Positions 26,505 through 36,771 of a DNA stretch of 36,771 nt are shown piece after piece (the first letter of the stretch is position 1; each line of letters begins with the position of its first letter). Where the stretch lies: positions 1 to 36,771 of the forward strand of contig JBIOYR010000011.1 in assembly GCA_044870245.1 (NCBI GenBank), in the 5' to 3' direction. The stretch comes from DATAFF01 sp044870245. GTDB taxonomy: Bacteria > Pseudomonadota > Alphaproteobacteria > Rhizobiales > Aestuariivirgaceae. The notes below the pieces were generated by a model, which made no database searches, had not been told where the DNA came from, and worked only from the letters and a program-made list of their open reading frames with translations. The position numbers and the translations under genes are program-made.

Positions 26505-27590
26505 ATGAGCAGCGACAGCCAGGTCCATATGGGGAAGCCGCGTGCTTCGGTGTTCTTTCGGCCGAAACCCGATGGTGAAATCGATCCGGCTGGCGAGGTC
26601 GGCTGGTTCCTGCAGCGTGAAAGGGAGCGGCGCCGCGAGCGGCTGCAGGATGCCGGGCGGGCCTGCCGGGTGCATCCGCACCATCTCGAAGCGATCGAAG
26701 CGGGTGACCTGACGCGATTGCCGCCGCGGCGGGATACGCTCAGAATGCTCGAAGCCTATGCCCATCATCTCGGGTTCGACCCGGGGCCGCTGCTCCAGCA
26801 CTATGCCCGGTTCCTGCCGCAGCAGAGCGGCACGACGCGGCGCATACCGGGAGCCGCCAGGCCGTTCGGTAGCGCAGAGATCATCGCTTTCCCGCTCATC
26901 AACCGGCTGATCGACGCTGCCAAAGGCAATGGCGGGATCGTCGCCTGCGTTTGCGGGGCCGCATTGTTGTTTGCAGCGGCAAGCTATGTGCTGAGCCCGG
27001 GAGGAGAATCGGCGGGTGTCACGGCGCACAGCAATCCGGCGAATGTACGGGTCGAGGGGCCGGCGAGCGAAGTCTCGTCGATCACGTCGCTGACCGAGGA
27101 ATTCATGAAGGGGGACTCGGCGGAAACCCGCGAGGCGGAAGCGCAGACGCCGGGGCCCGATCTGCCCGAGCCCGAGGCGGAACAGGCGGCGGCGAGCGAA
27201 CCGGTCGGGGGGATTGCCGAGCTCATCCAGCGGGAAACCGGCGGCACGCTCAAGCGCAAGGGCACCCATCGATTGGCTTCGGAAGTCGAGGGGCAAGCTG
27301 GCGGCGGCCGGATCTATGGCTCCGAGAATGTCGATTCGCGACTGGTGCTGCATGCGAAGGCCAAGGTGTGGATCCGCATCGAGGATACGCAGGGCCGGGT
27401 GGTGCTGACCCAGACATTGATGGCGGGCGACAGCTATCGGGTTCCGAACCGCGACGGGCTCACGGTCATCGCGCGCGATGGCGGCCTGATCAGCTATTCG
27501 ATCGACGGGATCGACAGGGGGCAGCTTGGCAATCCAGGCGAGATCCTGGTCGGACGCTCGCTCGACCTCGGGCGGTTGACCGAGGGCTAA
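26505..27590 (+). CDS. RodZ-like membrane protein with N-terminal HTH and C-terminal DUF4115
   Basis: A 361-residue protein laid out like RodZ: an N-terminal Xre-type helix-turn-helix (about 30-95, GWFLQRERERRRERLQDAG then VHPHHLEAIEAGDLTRLP), one transmembrane segment (about 143-165, GIVACVCGAALLFAAASYVL), an acidic Ala/Glu/Pro-rich periplasmic linker, and the C-terminal beta domain DUF4115 (about 285-355, AKVWIRIEDTQGRVVLTQTL). RodZ links MreB to the wall machinery; this protein may do so or may be a paralogue. Start: ATG 26505 follows a TTG; ATG 26529 (MGKPRASVFF), with AGG five bases upstream, is a real alternative. It lies between ptsP and prfA. Confidence 0.85.
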   Translation: MSSDSQVHMGKPRASVFFRPKPDGEIDPAGEVGWFLQRERERRRERLQDAGRACRVHPHHLEAIEAGDLTRLPPRRDTLRMLEAYAHHLGFDPGPLLQHYARFLPQQSGTTRRIPGAARPFGSAEIIAFPLINRLIDAAKGNGGIVACVCGAALLFAAASYVLSPGGESAGVTAHSNPANVRVEGPASEVSSITSLTEEFMKGDSAETREAEAQTPGPDLPEPEAEQAAASEPVGGIAELIQRETGGTLKRKGTHRLASEVEGQAGGGRIYGSENVDSRLVLHAKAKVWIRIEDTQGRVVLTQTLMAGDSYRVPNRDGLTVIARDGGLISYSIDGIDRGQLGNPGEILVGRSLDLGRLTEG

Positions 27591-27701
27591 AGCTTAAACA
27601 TGCTCGCCGCCAGGTCGCTGACGCTTGGCGGGGACGAAAGTCTCGGCTAGAACGCGCGACCTGAGTTGTGGCGGACGCTGTCCGGTCCGCGTCGAGGAAC
27701 G

Positions 27702-28787
27702 ATGATTTCGATCGGAAGTGAAAAGATTGCGCGACTCAATGACCGTTTCGCCGTGATCGAAGCCGAATTGGCGAGCGGGGCGACCGGCGATGCCTTTGTC
27801 AGGCTATCCAAGGAATATGCCGAGCTCGAGCCGGTGATTCGGGCTGCCCGGTCGCTCGAAATGCTGAGGCGCGAACGGGCGGAGGTCGAGGAAATGCTCA
27901 CCCAGGCGAGCGATGGCGAGCTGAAATCGCTGGCCGAGGACGAGCGTTCGCTGCTTGACGGGCGAATTCGGGAGGCCGAGCAGAACTTCCGGCTGATGCT
28001 GCTGCCCAAGGATGCGGCCGACGAACGCAACGTCATCATCGAGGTCAGGGCCGGCACAGGCGGCGACGAGGCGGCGCTGTTCGCCGGCGATCTGTTCCGA
28101 ATGTATCAGCGCTATGCAGGGTTCAAGGGGTGGAAGGTGGAGATTCTGTCGGCGAGCGATGCCGAGCTTGGCGGCTATCGCGAAATCGTGGCCCAGATCT
28201 CCGGCGCCGGTGCCTATGCCCATCTCAAATTCGAGTCGGGCGTGCACCGGGTGCAGAGGGTGCCGGCGACGGAGGCGCAAGGGCGCATCCATACTTCGGC
28301 CGCCACCGTTGCGGTTCTTCCCGAGGCGGAGGAGGTCGATGTCCAGATCGATGACAAGGATCTTCGCATCGATGTCTTCCGTTCGTCCGGGCCGGGCGGG
28401 CAGTCGGTCAACACCACCGACAGTGCGGTGCGGATCACCCACCTGCCGACCGGCATCGTGGTCAGCCAGCAGGACGAGAAATCGCAGCATAAGAACAAGG
28501 CCAAGGCGCTGAAGATCCTGCGAGCCAAGCTCTATGAGCGCGAGCGCGAACGGCTCGATGCCGAAAGGTCGGCCGTGCGGCGCGGCCAGGTCGGTTCGGG
28601 CGACCGGTCGGAGCGCATCAGAACCTATAATTTCCCGCAGGGTCGGGTGACCGATCACCGAATCAATCTCACGCTCTACAAGCTTGATCTGGTGATGGAG
28701 GGGTCGGCGCTCGAGGACCTGATCCAGGCGCTAATCACGCAGCACCATGCCGAGCTGCTTGCCGGCAGCGACGGGAATGCCGGCTGA
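27702..28787 (+). CDS. prfA: Peptide chain release factor 1
   Basis: From ATG 27702 (MISIGSEKIARLNDRFAVIE) 361 residues, with GAGGA as ribosome binding site; the 12 extra residues of the open frame upstream are not family-like. It contains the GGQ catalytic loop at 232-234 (FRSSGPGGQSVNTTDSAVRI) and the codon-recognition region just before it. RF1 reads UAA and UAG stops. The next gene, prmC, encodes the enzyme that methylates the GGQ glutamine, and the two overlap by 11 bases. Confidence 0.97.
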   Translation: MISIGSEKIARLNDRFAVIEAELASGATGDAFVRLSKEYAELEPVIRAARSLEMLRRERAEVEEMLTQASDGELKSLAEDERSLLDGRIREAEQNFRLMLLPKDAADERNVIIEVRAGTGGDEAALFAGDLFRMYQRYAGFKGWKVEILSASDAELGGYREIVAQISGAGAYAHLKFESGVHRVQRVPATEAQGRIHTSAATVAVLPEAEEVDVQIDDKDLRIDVFRSSGPGGQSVNTTDSAVRITHLPTGIVVSQQDEKSQHKNKAKALKILRAKLYERERERLDAERSAVRRGQVGSGDRSERIRTYNFPQGRVTDHRINLTLYKLDLVMEGSALEDLIQALITQHHAELLAGSDGNAG

Positions 28788-29634
28788 TACGGTGGAGAGT
28801 CTCGTCAGCGAATTCCGGGCACAGCTGGCGAGGGTCGGCATTGCCAGCGCCGCACTCGACGCGCGGGTGCTGGTGCTCGACGCGCTCGGTCTCGATCGGG
28901 CATCGGCCATCGCCGAACCGGAACGCAAGGCCGAGGCCGGCGCCGTGCTGCGGGCGCGCGATCACCTGGCGCGGCGGCTCGGCGGGGAGCCGGTGTCACG
29001 GATCCTCGGGCGGCGGGAGTTCTATGGCCGGGATTTCATCGTCACGCCGGCGACCCTCGATCCACGGCCCGACACCGAAACAGTGGTGGAAACCGTTTTG
29101 GGGCTTTTGTCGGGCACGTCGTCGCCACGCATTCTCGATCTCGGGACCGGCAGCGGCGCCATTCTGGTGACGATCCTGTGCGAGATCGGCTCGGCGATGG
29201 GGACCGGCACCGACAGGAGCGCGGCAGCGCTCGCGGTGGCCTGCGACAATGCGCGCCGCCTCGGCGTCGGAGCGCGGGCGACGTTCTTGGTGGCAGATTG
29301 GCTTGCGGGAATCGAAGGCCGGTTCGATCTCATCGTGTCGAACCCGCCCTATATCCGGCGGGGTGCGATCGCGACTCTTGAAATCGAGGTCAGAGATCAC
29401 GATCCTTTAGAGGCGCTGGATGGCGGTGCTGACGGACTTGACGCCTATCGGCAGATCGCCGCGGGCGCGGCTTCGGTGGTGGCGCCGGGTGGCGCCTTGG
29501 TTCTCGAGATCGGCGGCGAGCAGGCAGGTGCCGTGACCGGCATCTTCGGAGAGCATGGTTACTTCTGCGAGAAGGTTGCAAGGGATCTCGCAGGCCGCGA
29601 CAGGGTGGTGGTGCTGAAGCGCCACGGTGCATGA
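28777..29634 (+). CDS. prmC: Release factor glutamine methyltransferase PrmC
   Basis: About 285 residues from ATG 28777 (MPADTVESLVSEFRAQL); the frame is open to ATG 28747, which would add ten unlikely residues, and neither start has a good ribosome binding site, in keeping with coupling to prfA. A five-helix N-terminal domain with EPVSRILGRREFYGRDFIVT leads to the SAM domain: DPRPDTETVVE, ILDLGTGSGAILVTIL and the substrate motif IVSNPPYI. It methylates the glutamine of GGQ in RF1 and RF2, raising termination efficiency. Confidence 0.96.
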   Translation: MPADTVESLVSEFRAQLARVGIASAALDARVLVLDALGLDRASAIAEPERKAEAGAVLRARDHLARRLGGEPVSRILGRREFYGRDFIVTPATLDPRPDTETVVETVLGLLSGTSSPRILDLGTGSGAILVTILCEIGSAMGTGTDRSAAALAVACDNARRLGVGARATFLVADWLAGIEGRFDLIVSNPPYIRRGAIATLEIEVRDHDPLEALDGGADGLDAYRQIAAGAASVVAPGGALVLEIGGEQAGAVTGIFGEHGYFCEKVARDLAGRDRVVVLKRHGA

Positions 29635-30020
29635 CAGATCTTCGATTTTGGGCATTGCGATCAGGAAAAAAGCAGTTGGAAAGCCGGCGTCAAACGGGTA
29701 GTGTGCCGACCAATAGAAGCGTCCCTACATGGGCATTCTGCACTCATCGCTGGTAGCGACGGCGGGCCGGGGAGGGCCGAGGGGAGTGCGGAGATGTCAG
29801 TTCAGGCTGGCGGCGTTCTGCGCCTAAGGTTGAACCCCTTGAGGGTGGACAGCTTCCGGAATCCGTGAGCACTAGACCTGCTTTGGCGGAGATTGCCACG
29901 CAAATCGGCTTTCTTGGACATTAGCGTTTCAGGTACCGAGTTCCTCCGAACCCGGTGAACAGGACGCGGCAGCGCGGCTGAACAGGGTCGCGGGCCGCAA
30001 TTTCGGGTGTAAATGGCAGA
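29635..30020. other. Intergenic region between prmC and the DUF4167 gene
   Basis: A 386-base gap. It holds a possible 24-residue frame at 29794-29868 (MSVQAGGVLRLRLNPLRVDS, then FRNP) with GGAG near its start, and a hairpin at 29935-29956 (ACCG-GTTC paired with GAAC-CGGT, one A/C mismatch, loop CTCC). A long leftward frame across here and the next gene is an antisense shadow. I see no terminator or certain promoter. Confidence 0.5.
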
Positions 30021-30818
30021 ATGAGACAGGGTCAACACAAGAATAGATCGCGCGGCCGCGGCCGTCGCCAAGGCAGTCCGGTCAACCGGGTGTTCGAAAG
30101 CAATGGGCCGGACGTCAAGGTCCGCGGCAATGCCCAGCATGTCGCCGAGAAATATCTCCAGCTGGCGCGCGATGCGCAGTCGTCCGGCGACTCGGTGATG
30201 GCCGAGAACTACTACCAGCATGCCGAGCATTATTTGCGGATCGTTGCGGCGGCACAGAGTTTCGCTCAGCAAAACGGCCCTCCTGGCGGCATTCGGCGGC
30301 CATTCGGCAGCGAGGATGTGGAAGACGACGAGGCCGAGGGACCGGAGGACGAGGAACTCGTTCCGGCCGGCCACGGGCCGCAGCCCGACATCGTCGATCT
30401 CCAGGCGCAGCGCCCAGTGCGGGAGATGCAGAGCCGCGATGGCGAAGGCGACAGCGAGCAGCCGCGGGAATTCCGCCGACCACGCGAGCGGGATTTCCGG
30501 GATCGCGACCGCGATAGCCGTGACAACCGCGATGGCCGGGACAGCCGCCCGCCGCGAGAAGGCCGGGAGTTCCGTGACAACCGGGAAGGACGCGAATTCC
30601 GCGATGCCGGCGGCGGCGAGGAAGGGCAGGGCAATGGCTGGAGTGGCCACCAGCCTGATTTCCTGCGCCGCGCTTCGGGCGCCGGCCCCTCGGGCAATGG
30701 GCGGTTCAGGCGCGACAGCCGGCCGCGGGGCGAGCGGAAGAGCGAGGCCTCCGGGGAGTCTCAGCAATCCGACAACGAGCCGCCGACCGAGAACTCGGAA
30801 GACTTCGCAGCCAATTGA
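30021..30818 (+). CDS. DUF4167 domain protein with basic/acidic low-complexity tail
   Basis: A 265-residue protein. The N-terminal 80 residues are the DUF4167 domain: a very basic head (MRQGQHKNRSRGRGRRQGSP) and VNRVFESNGPDVKVRGNAQH followed by VAEKYLQLARDAQSSGDSVM and AENYYQHAEHYLRI. The rest is disordered, first acidic (about 100-125), then rich in Arg-Asp/Glu with repeats such as GREFRD at 181-186 and 190-195, then Gly/Ser/Arg. The head looks able to bind nucleic acid, probably RNA; no function is established for the family to my knowledge. It sits between prmC and clpB, the order I recall in Hyphomicrobiales. ATG 30021 lacks a strong ribosome binding site. Confidence 0.9.
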   Translation: MRQGQHKNRSRGRGRRQGSPVNRVFESNGPDVKVRGNAQHVAEKYLQLARDAQSSGDSVMAENYYQHAEHYLRIVAAAQSFAQQNGPPGGIRRPFGSEDVEDDEAEGPEDEELVPAGHGPQPDIVDLQAQRPVREMQSRDGEGDSEQPREFRRPRERDFRDRDRDSRDNRDGRDSRPPREGREFRDNREGREFRDAGGGEEGQGNGWSGHQPDFLRRASGAGPSGNGRFRRDSRPRGERKSEASGESQQSDNEPPTENSEDFAAN

Positions 30819-30878
30819 ACCCTGTCGGGCCTTGACAGGCATCAACGGCATATTGGCAAAGTTCTGCCATTGATGATG

Positions 30879-30906
30879 CTTGCGTGACTTTGGCGCAACA
30901 CCATAT
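30879..30906 (+). promoter_or_regulatory. Probable RpoH (heat-shock) promoter of clpB
   Basis: CTTGCGT (30879-30885), 13 bases, then CACCATAT (30899-30906) fits the heat-shock pattern CTTG...CCCCAT-T with correct spacing. It lies about 85 bases before the clpB start, a gene normally controlled by RpoH. A second CTTGAC at 30830 has wrong spacing to the CATATT that follows. Confidence 0.55.
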
Positions 30907-30989
30907 CCGTTGCTGGACCGTGCAGCGTTCCGGGGCCGGCGCCTCTCGAGGGCCGGACGAAATCAGGCACGGGGCCGAGGAGGTTCAAA

Positions 30990-33635
<2,646 letters not shown>

Positions 33636-33651
33636 GTCGAAGGTATGCGAT

Positions 33652-33693
33652 AGGCAGCAGGACACCCCTCACTGCCTGTTTGCCTGATGCCTA
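33652..33693. terminator. Weak inverted repeat and GCCT repeats between clpB and the M23 gene
   Basis: AGGCAG (33652-33657) can pair with CTGCCT (33672-33677), and GCCT recurs four times at about seven-base steps up to the leftward stop codon. The pattern could end both convergent messages; without a T run this is a weak call. Confidence 0.25.
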
Positions 33694-35475
33694 CTGCCTC
33701 TGATTGTCCACCTGTGCCACCCTGGTGGCCGATGGCGCAGCTTTCATCATCGCCACCACCTTCTGCATATGCTGGCGGAAGGCGGCGAGGTTCTTGCCGG
33801 TGAGCTGGCGGCCGCCGGTGGCCTTCATCTTCAGGGGATTCATCGGCTTGCCATCGAGGCGGACCTCGAAATGAGCATGCGGACCGGTCGAGCGGCCGGT
33901 CGAGCCGACAAAGCCGATGACCTGGCCCTGGCGCACGGCGGCGCCCGGCTTGATGGTGGTCGGGATCCGGCTCATATGGGCGTAGACGGTCTCGTAATTG
34001 TCCTTGTGGCGGATGCGGACGACCTTGCCATAGGCGCCCTGCCAGCCGGCAACACTGATGACGCCGTCACCCGCCGCCTTGAGCGGAGTGCCATAGGGGG
34101 CGGCGAAGTCGACGCCGGTGTGCATCCGGTTATAGCCGAGGATCGGATGACGGCGCATTCCAAAGCCGGAGCTGATGCGGCTGCCGGGCACCGGTGTGCG
34201 CATCAGGGCGCGGTCGGCGCTGCGGCCGTTGGCATCGTAATAACCGGTTTCGCCGTCGGAGGTGGTGAAGCGGAAATAGGTCTTGGTCTCGCCGCCGACG
34301 GTCAGCGAGGTGTAGTGGACCACCTTGCGCTTGGTCGAAGAGCCGGTCAGCGGGTTTCCGTAGAAGATCTCGAAGGTATCGTCGGCGTTGACCTGGCGCT
34401 GGAAGTCGACGTCATAGGCGAAGACTTGCATCATCTGGGTCACGATGTAGTCGGGCACGCCATTGTCCTTGGCGGTGGAGTAGAGACCAGCGCCTACCTT
34501 GGCGCGGGCGCGATAATAGGGCGACTCGGCATAGCGCGAGCGGGCGCCTTGCTCGGCGCCATCGATGCGGGCGGTGAACCGCCCGTCCTCGTCGGCCTCG
34601 ACGACGATTTCCTCATTCGGCCCGGGCGAGAAGGAGAGGCGCACCGGGACGATGGCGTCCTGGCCATAGAAGTCGAGCTGGCGCTCCAGGGTGACGGTGA
34701 ATTGCTGGCCTTCCTTCAGCATGGTCGTCGGAAATACCGGCTCGACGGCGGCGGCGAGGGCATGCGCCTGGTCGATGGTGACGCCGAGCTTGGCGATCTC
34801 ATCGGCGAGCGAGCCGTTCTTGGCGAGGGTGATAGTCTCGTCCACCGGCTCGGGCAGGGTCTTGGTGATGATGGTGATGTTGGCGCCGGTGTCGAGCGAG
34901 GCCACCTGGAAGGAACCGTCGATCACCGTCGGGCTGCTGTAGGGCAGGGCATCGGCGCTGATCGAGGGATAGGCGCCGCCCTGGCCGCCGGTCAGCGCGC
35001 GCGCCGGGAGGACGATGGCGCCGGTGACCCCTTGCGCCGAATCGTCGGCTGGGGGCTCGGCGGGGTCGCTGCCGGCGGAGCGCTGGCGGAAGACGACGGA
35101 GACCTCGCTATAGGGCATGAGCTCGGCGACCTCGGAGGGCTCGGCATCGGGGGTCGGCGCGTCGCCCTTGTAGTTGGTCTTCATCGACAGCGCCGGGCGC
35201 TGCCAGATCTCGGCCGGGTTGATCGAGGCGAGAGTGTTGCCGCCTGCCGGATCGGTGCTGCCGAAGACGCCGAGGAGGACAGTGCCGATGACGACGCTGC
35301 CCGCCATGCCGGCGACACAGGTGGTGATCAACCAACGGTGGTGTGGGGGCTGCTCGTCATCGTGAAACGGGTTGAGGTGATCGGGATCGAGATCCTCGAC
35401 ATGGATCGGTCCGCCTCCCCGCGACGTACGGGCAGCTTCGCTGCGGATCGCAATCCTCCCGACTCTTCCGCTCAA
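33691..35475 (-). CDS. M23 family (LytM-type) peptidoglycan endopeptidase, membrane anchored
   Basis: A 594-residue protein: a cytoplasmic head of about 50 residues, one transmembrane segment (about 50-75, LITTCVAGMAGSVVIGTVLL), a long periplasmic part with an OapA/LysM-like region, and the C-terminal M23 domain (about 420-560). The zinc ligands are present: H452 and D456 (HTGVDF) and H533/H535 (HAHFEVRLDG), so it should be an active endopeptidase cutting peptide crosslinks, as in MepM relatives, though it could also control amidases. The start is TTG 35475 with GAGGG about nine bases upstream; no in-frame ATG lies nearby. It is convergent with clpB and faces away from the rRNA operon. Confidence 0.9.
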   Translation of the reverse strand: MSGRVGRIAIRSEAARTSRGGGPIHVEDLDPDHLNPFHDDEQPPHHRWLITTCVAGMAGSVVIGTVLLGVFGSTDPAGGNTLASINPAEIWQRPALSMKTNYKGDAPTPDAEPSEVAELMPYSEVSVVFRQRSAGSDPAEPPADDSAQGVTGAIVLPARALTGGQGGAYPSISADALPYSSPTVIDGSFQVASLDTGANITIITKTLPEPVDETITLAKNGSLADEIAKLGVTIDQAHALAAAVEPVFPTTMLKEGQQFTVTLERQLDFYGQDAIVPVRLSFSPGPNEEIVVEADEDGRFTARIDGAEQGARSRYAESPYYRARAKVGAGLYSTAKDNGVPDYIVTQMMQVFAYDVDFQRQVNADDTFEIFYGNPLTGSSTKRKVVHYTSLTVGGETKTYFRFTTSDGETGYYDANGRSADRALMRTPVPGSRISSGFGMRRHPILGYNRMHTGVDFAAPYGTPLKAAGDGVISVAGWQGAYGKVVRIRHKDNYETVYAHMSRIPTTIKPGAAVRQGQVIGFVGSTGRSTGPHAHFEVRLDGKPMNPLKMKATGGRQLTGKNLAAFRQHMQKVVAMMKAAPSATRVAQVDNQRQ

Positions 35476-36008
35476 CCCCGCATTCCCTCAGCGGACACGC
35501 TGCTCCAGGTGCTCGGGATGGGTATCAGACAGCGAAACGGCTTGATTCGCCACACCCAAGCACACGCAAAATCGAAGACTTGAAGCTTCCCCGAACCCGA
35601 CGGCGAAGCCTTGCCGCCCCGCCTTGACCAGACTGTGCCGCGCCCGGTGCCTTCAGTCAATGTTGAAGGTTGAAGACCGCTCTTCGATCGTAACGATATT
35701 CTTCGCTGACCCAGGCCGGCCATGCGGATCCCACCCCGAAACTGACCCCCTCCGGGGCACGATACCGGGTCTTGCCGGTAGCACCCTGGCCGGCAAACTC
35801 CCCCATGATGGACGAACCATGGTTGCCGAACTGTTAACGTGATGTCACTTTGCGGCAGAAATGCGCCATCGGAAGAGGGTATTCATGTCAAGCCAAGGGC
35901 ACCGACGGCATCGCGCGGGCGGAGCGGCCGGGTCAAGCCGTCGGTGCGGCAAGTTCCGCAGTTTTCCGCAGCTTTGGGGCCATGTGCAAAAAAACTACGA
36001 CAAGGCGC
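35476..36008. other. Intergenic region before the rRNA operon, rich in inverted repeats
   Basis: No credible gene: the frames at 35624-35842 (+) and 35472-35723 (-) lack ribosome binding sites and family features. Structures present: TTGCCGG/CCGGCAA (35772-35778, 35790-35796); the palindrome AACCATGGTT (35815-35824); GTGATGTCAC near 35840; an 11-base inverted repeat GCACCGACGGC/GCCGTCGGTGC (35899-35909, 35937-35947); and two TTCCGCAG copies exactly ten bases apart (35954-35961, 35964-35971). An A7 run follows before the promoter. Confidence 0.6.
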
Positions 36009-36038
36009 TTGACACTCCGGCGGGGCAAATCATATAAC
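35985..36038 (+). promoter_or_regulatory. Ribosomal RNA operon promoter with A-rich upstream element
   Basis: TTGACA (36009-36014) and TATAAC (36033-36038) are 18 bases apart, close to the ideal housekeeping promoter. A seven-A run starting near 35985 lies where an UP element would touch RNA polymerase alpha subunits. Transcription should begin near 36045, about 355 bases before mature 16S rRNA. Confidence 0.8.
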
Positions 36039-36165
36039 CGCATTCATTGAGGAGATGGTGCCTTCGGGCGCTGTCGACTCCTCGTCGCCTCCCGATGCAA
36101 TCGGCGCGTGGTAGCCGGTTCCCCTCAAGGGTACCGGAACGCTTCGTCGGCTGTTTCGGGCTTTT

Positions 36166-36194
36166 GGGACCTCTGGGTCCCCAGCTCTTTGACA
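36166..36194 (+). promoter_or_regulatory. rRNA antitermination site: boxB-like hairpin then boxA
   Basis: A perfect six-base stem GGGACC/GGTCCC with loop TCTG (36166-36181) is followed two bases later by GCTCTTTGACA (36184-36194), nearly the boxA consensus. The boxB-boxA order is that of bacterial rrn leaders, where NusB, NusE and partners load to prevent early termination. Confidence 0.75.
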
Positions 36195-36238
36195 TCGTTC
36201 AGGAAAGAAAGAGAAACGCAGGCGGCGGCGTCCTTGCG

Positions 36239-36387
36239 GCTCGTCGAAAGACGAGCAAAGAGACGCTGAAACGCTCGCGTTTCGAGAAGCCAAAGCTTCG
36301 ATCCCTGCCTCACAAGGGCAGGTGTCGGACATGTTTGGCTACTCGTCAATTTGCGCAGCGACCAGATCCGGTGGATTCACCGGGTCG
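36239..36387 (+). other. Series of hairpins in the rRNA leader
   Basis: Five consecutive stems lie between boxA and 16S: GCTCGTC-GAAA-GACGAGC (36239-36256, a GNRA loop), GAAACG/CGTTTC (36268-36283), GAAGC/GCTTC (36286-36299), CCTGCC/GGCAGG (36304-36322) and CCGGTG/CACCGG (36368-36383, extended by CGAC/GTCG at 36359 and 36384). They probably fold the leader and part may pair in the 16S processing stem. Confidence 0.6.
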
Positions 36388-36401
36388 AGCACAGTGTTTC
36401 A

Positions 36402-36771
<370 letters not shown>

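Noticed and set aside
27607..27631. CCGCCA/TGGCGG inverted repeat after the RodZ-like gene as terminator
   Set aside because: Short stem, 13-base loop and no T run; prfA follows in the same direction.
29802..30851. Leftward 349-codon open frame opposite the DUF4167 gene
   Set aside because: It is the complement of a low-complexity Arg/Asp-rich gene; composition is Ala/Pro/Arg without domains, and the sense frame matches a known family.
30830..30859. CTTGAC with CATATT as a second clpB heat-shock promoter
   Set aside because: The distance between the two boxes is about six bases too short for RpoH.
35472..35842. Small open frames between the M23 gene and the rRNA promoter
   Set aside because: No ribosome binding sites, no family features, and composition like non-coding DNA.

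Overview
This GC-rich window looks like a stretch of alphaproteobacterial core chromosome, most likely from a Hyphomicrobiales (Rhizobiales) relative. Three things point there: the partial 16S rRNA at the right end has an alphaproteobacterial 5' end; the window contains the aerobic-type cobaltochelatase pair CobS/CobT and the alphaproteobacteria-typical families DUF4167, DUF1178 and a DUF3108-like protein; and the gene order is one I associate with this order (rpmB, phytase-like protein, cobT, cobS, J-domain protein, bolA, and further right lysC, ptsP, prfA, prmC, DUF4167, clpB, M23 peptidase). I see no insertion sequence, prophage, CRISPR array, tRNA or obvious foreign island.

Layout. 1-6.3 kb: the cut 5' end of a secreted DUF3108-like gene, then rpmB with an overlapping hexapeptide acyltransferase, then a leftward cluster (J-domain protein, cobS, cobT, phytase-like lipase/esterase), and bolA facing away from the J-domain gene. 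6.3-9.4 kb: a leftward aroK-aroB-CNNM/CorC-type operon. 9.6-12.5 kb: rightward xerD, accA and an L,D-transpeptidase lipoprotein. 12.5-15.2 kb: secA, leftward. 15.6-18.7 kb: a periplasmic parvulin foldase, argJ, mutT and a 51-residue Flp-type pilin that is easily missed. 18.7-22.6 kb: a methyltransferase (leftward), then comF, grxC, a nitrilase-family amidase and DUF1178 (rightward), ending against leftward ubiG. 22.8-33.6 kb: a long rightward run of lysC, ptsP, a RodZ-like gene, prfA, prmC, DUF4167 and clpB. 33.7-35.5 kb: a leftward M23 peptidase. 35.5-36.8 kb: the control region, leader and first part of a ribosomal RNA operon.

The genes are mostly housekeeping: translation (L28, RF1 and its methylase, rRNA), cobalamin cobalt insertion, shikimate, arginine and lysine-family biosynthesis, fatty acid synthesis, protein export and folding (SecA, parvulin, ClpB), wall remodelling (L,D-transpeptidase, M23 peptidase), and nitrogen PTS signalling. 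The less explained material lies between genes: a competing-hairpin arrangement in front of lysC and another between ptsP and the RodZ-like gene, a possible short basic leader peptide whose stop runs into the ptsP ribosome binding site, a likely heat-shock promoter for clpB, and a dense series of repeats and hairpins around the rRNA promoter with a boxB-boxA type antitermination site. All functional statements are read from sequence motifs and remembered families; no database search was run.
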